In this document: one piece after another, positions 6,371 to 7,087 of the stretch
How positions within the stretch are numbered: the stretch's first letter is position 1
Layout: the number at the start of each line of letters is the position of its first letter
Origin: Thermoprotei archaeon
GTDB taxonomy: Archaea > Thermoproteota > Thermoprotei_A > Marsarchaeales > UBA168
Assembly: GCA_011055275.1 (NCBI GenBank)
Contig: DSEZ01000099.1
Span: 1 to 7,087 of the forward strand
Direction: 5' to 3'
Length of the DNA: 7,087 nucleotides
Translations under genes and position numbers: made by a program
Notes under the pieces: generated by a model
The model's database searches: none
What the model saw: the letters and a program-made list of their open reading frames with translations, nothing else
What the model was told of the DNA's origin: nothing

Positions 6371-7087
6371 ATGGCTGTGCCAGATTACGAGATCAAGTGG
6401 TCTCAGCGCTTCGTCAGCGAGCATGTTTATGAAGCAGATCCCGACGAAAGGCGGAAGTTTTTTGTTACTTTTCCTTTTCCTTATATGGATGGGCCGCTTC
6501 ATGTGGGGCATGGCTATACCGTGGGTAGGCTAGACGCGCTTGCGAGGTACAAACGGGCTCGTGGGTACAACGTTCTCTTCCCATGGGCTTGGCATTGGAC
6601 CGGACAGCCCATAGCCGGAGAAGCAAAGAGAATAGCTGAAGGCGACCCCAAGGCGATAAACCCACTGGTTGAAATAGCTGGCGTGAGCATGGATGAGGTT
6701 AAGAAGTTTACTGACCCCGTCTATTTGGCAAGGTACTTCACGAAACAGGGCAAGGACACCCTGATAAAGTACGGGGTTTCAATAGATTGGAGAAGGGAGT
6801 TCTTCACGACTTCGCATAATCCCGGCTTTAACGCCTTCGTGACCTGGCAATATGACAGGCTTAGGAAGTTGGGCTACGTTGTAAAGGGAACGCATCCCGT
6901 GGTTTGGTGCCCTCGGGACCTCAGCCCTGTGGGAGATCACGATAGGCTGCAGGGAGAGGGAGTATCCCCTGAGGAAATGACCGCGATTAAGTTTGAGCTG
7001 GTCTCAGGTAAATTCAAGGGAGCGTATCTGGTCGCGGTCACGTTCCGCCCCGAAACGCTTTACGGCGTAACGAACGTTTGGCTTTCG
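6371..7087 (+). CDS. leuS: Leucyl-tRNA synthetase, archaeal type (3' end missing)
   Basis: This class I enzyme attaches leucine to tRNA-Leu. The first 239 codons are present and the frame is still open at the right edge; archaeal LeuRS is usually about 930-970 residues. Seen in order: the KWSQRF lead-in, the class I entry FVTFPFPYMDGPLHVGH with the HIGH signature as HVGH at 44-47, FPWAWHWTGQPIAG near 70-83, the SIDWRREF segment, WCPRDLSPVGDHD, and TFRPETLYGVTNVW at 224-237, where the CP1 editing domain begins. The FPWAWHWTG and TFRPETLYG forms point to LeuRS rather than ValRS or IleRS and to the archaeal/eukaryotic branch. The ATG at 6371 is fixed by an in-frame TGA at 6365-6367; a weak GGTG at 6359-6362 lies 8 nt upstream. 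The KMSKS loop, anticodon-binding and C-terminal parts lie outside the window, so completeness cannot be judged. Confidence 0.96.
   Translation, partial: MAVPDYEIKWSQRFVSEHVYEADPDERRKFFVTFPFPYMDGPLHVGHGYTVGRLDALARYKRARGYNVLFPWAWHWTGQPIAGEAKRIAEGDPKAINPLVEIAGVSMDEVKKFTDPVYLARYFTKQGKDTLIKYGVSIDWRREFFTTSHNPGFNAFVTWQYDRLRKLGYVVKGTHPVVWCPRDLSPVGDHDRLQGEGVSPEEMTAIKFELVSGKFKGAYLVAVTFRPETLYGVTNVWLS

Noticed and set aside
6458..6478. T-rich tract as the terminator of alaS
   Set aside because: It encodes the near-invariant FVTFPFP part of the LeuRS active-site entry, which explains the T content; kept only as a low-interest observation, not as a feature.

Overview
The window holds six genes, all on the + strand, packed end to end with at most 22 bp between them. 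The first four are an iron-sulfur cluster assembly (SUF) block: sufB (cut by the left edge), sufD, sufS and a SufU/IscU-type scaffold-like gene. Two class-defining tRNA synthetases follow: a full-length alanyl-tRNA synthetase, and the first 239 codons of a leucyl-tRNA synthetase cut by the right edge. No RNA gene, mobile element, CRISPR array or long non-coding stretch is visible.

The organism is most likely an archaeon. The AlaRS has the archaeal N-terminal zinc ribbon (C24, C27, C41, C46) and archaeal signatures (WxGGGNxGP, VDTGYGIERF). The LeuRS has the archaeal/eukaryotic-type N-terminus (FxTFPFPYM, FPWAWHWTG) and its CP1 editing start TFRPETLYG. AGG/AGA for Arg and ATA for Ile are frequent, often a sign of a thermophilic or crenarchaeal/thaumarchaeal-like genome. 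The SufB style (NWSKNMYNL, TMLYP, HEAT without the preceding Glu) resembles what I remember of thaumarchaeal and actinobacterial SufB. I cannot fix the phylum from this window.

Layout: sufB (1-930, partial) abuts sufD (931-2049, TTG start). sufS (2009-3259) starts 41 nt inside sufD behind its own Shine-Dalgarno. The sufU-like gene (3252-3635, TTG start) overlaps sufS by 8 nt. alaS (3658-6354) and leuS (6371 to the edge) follow after 22 and 16 bp. SufS takes sulfur from cysteine, the SufU-like protein probably receives or relays it, and SufB-SufD (with SufC, presumably encoded just left of the window) builds the cluster. The synthetases have no direct functional link to cluster assembly; they share at least the orientation and perhaps the transcript.

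I see no previously undescribed system. The points worth checking are residue-level oddities in conserved proteins (SufB FRIN-to-YLVD region, SufD loss of the Cys near its key His, a short SufU with an added Cys), the nested sufS start, and a clustering of the only T6 runs of the window in the 5' parts of the two synthetase genes.
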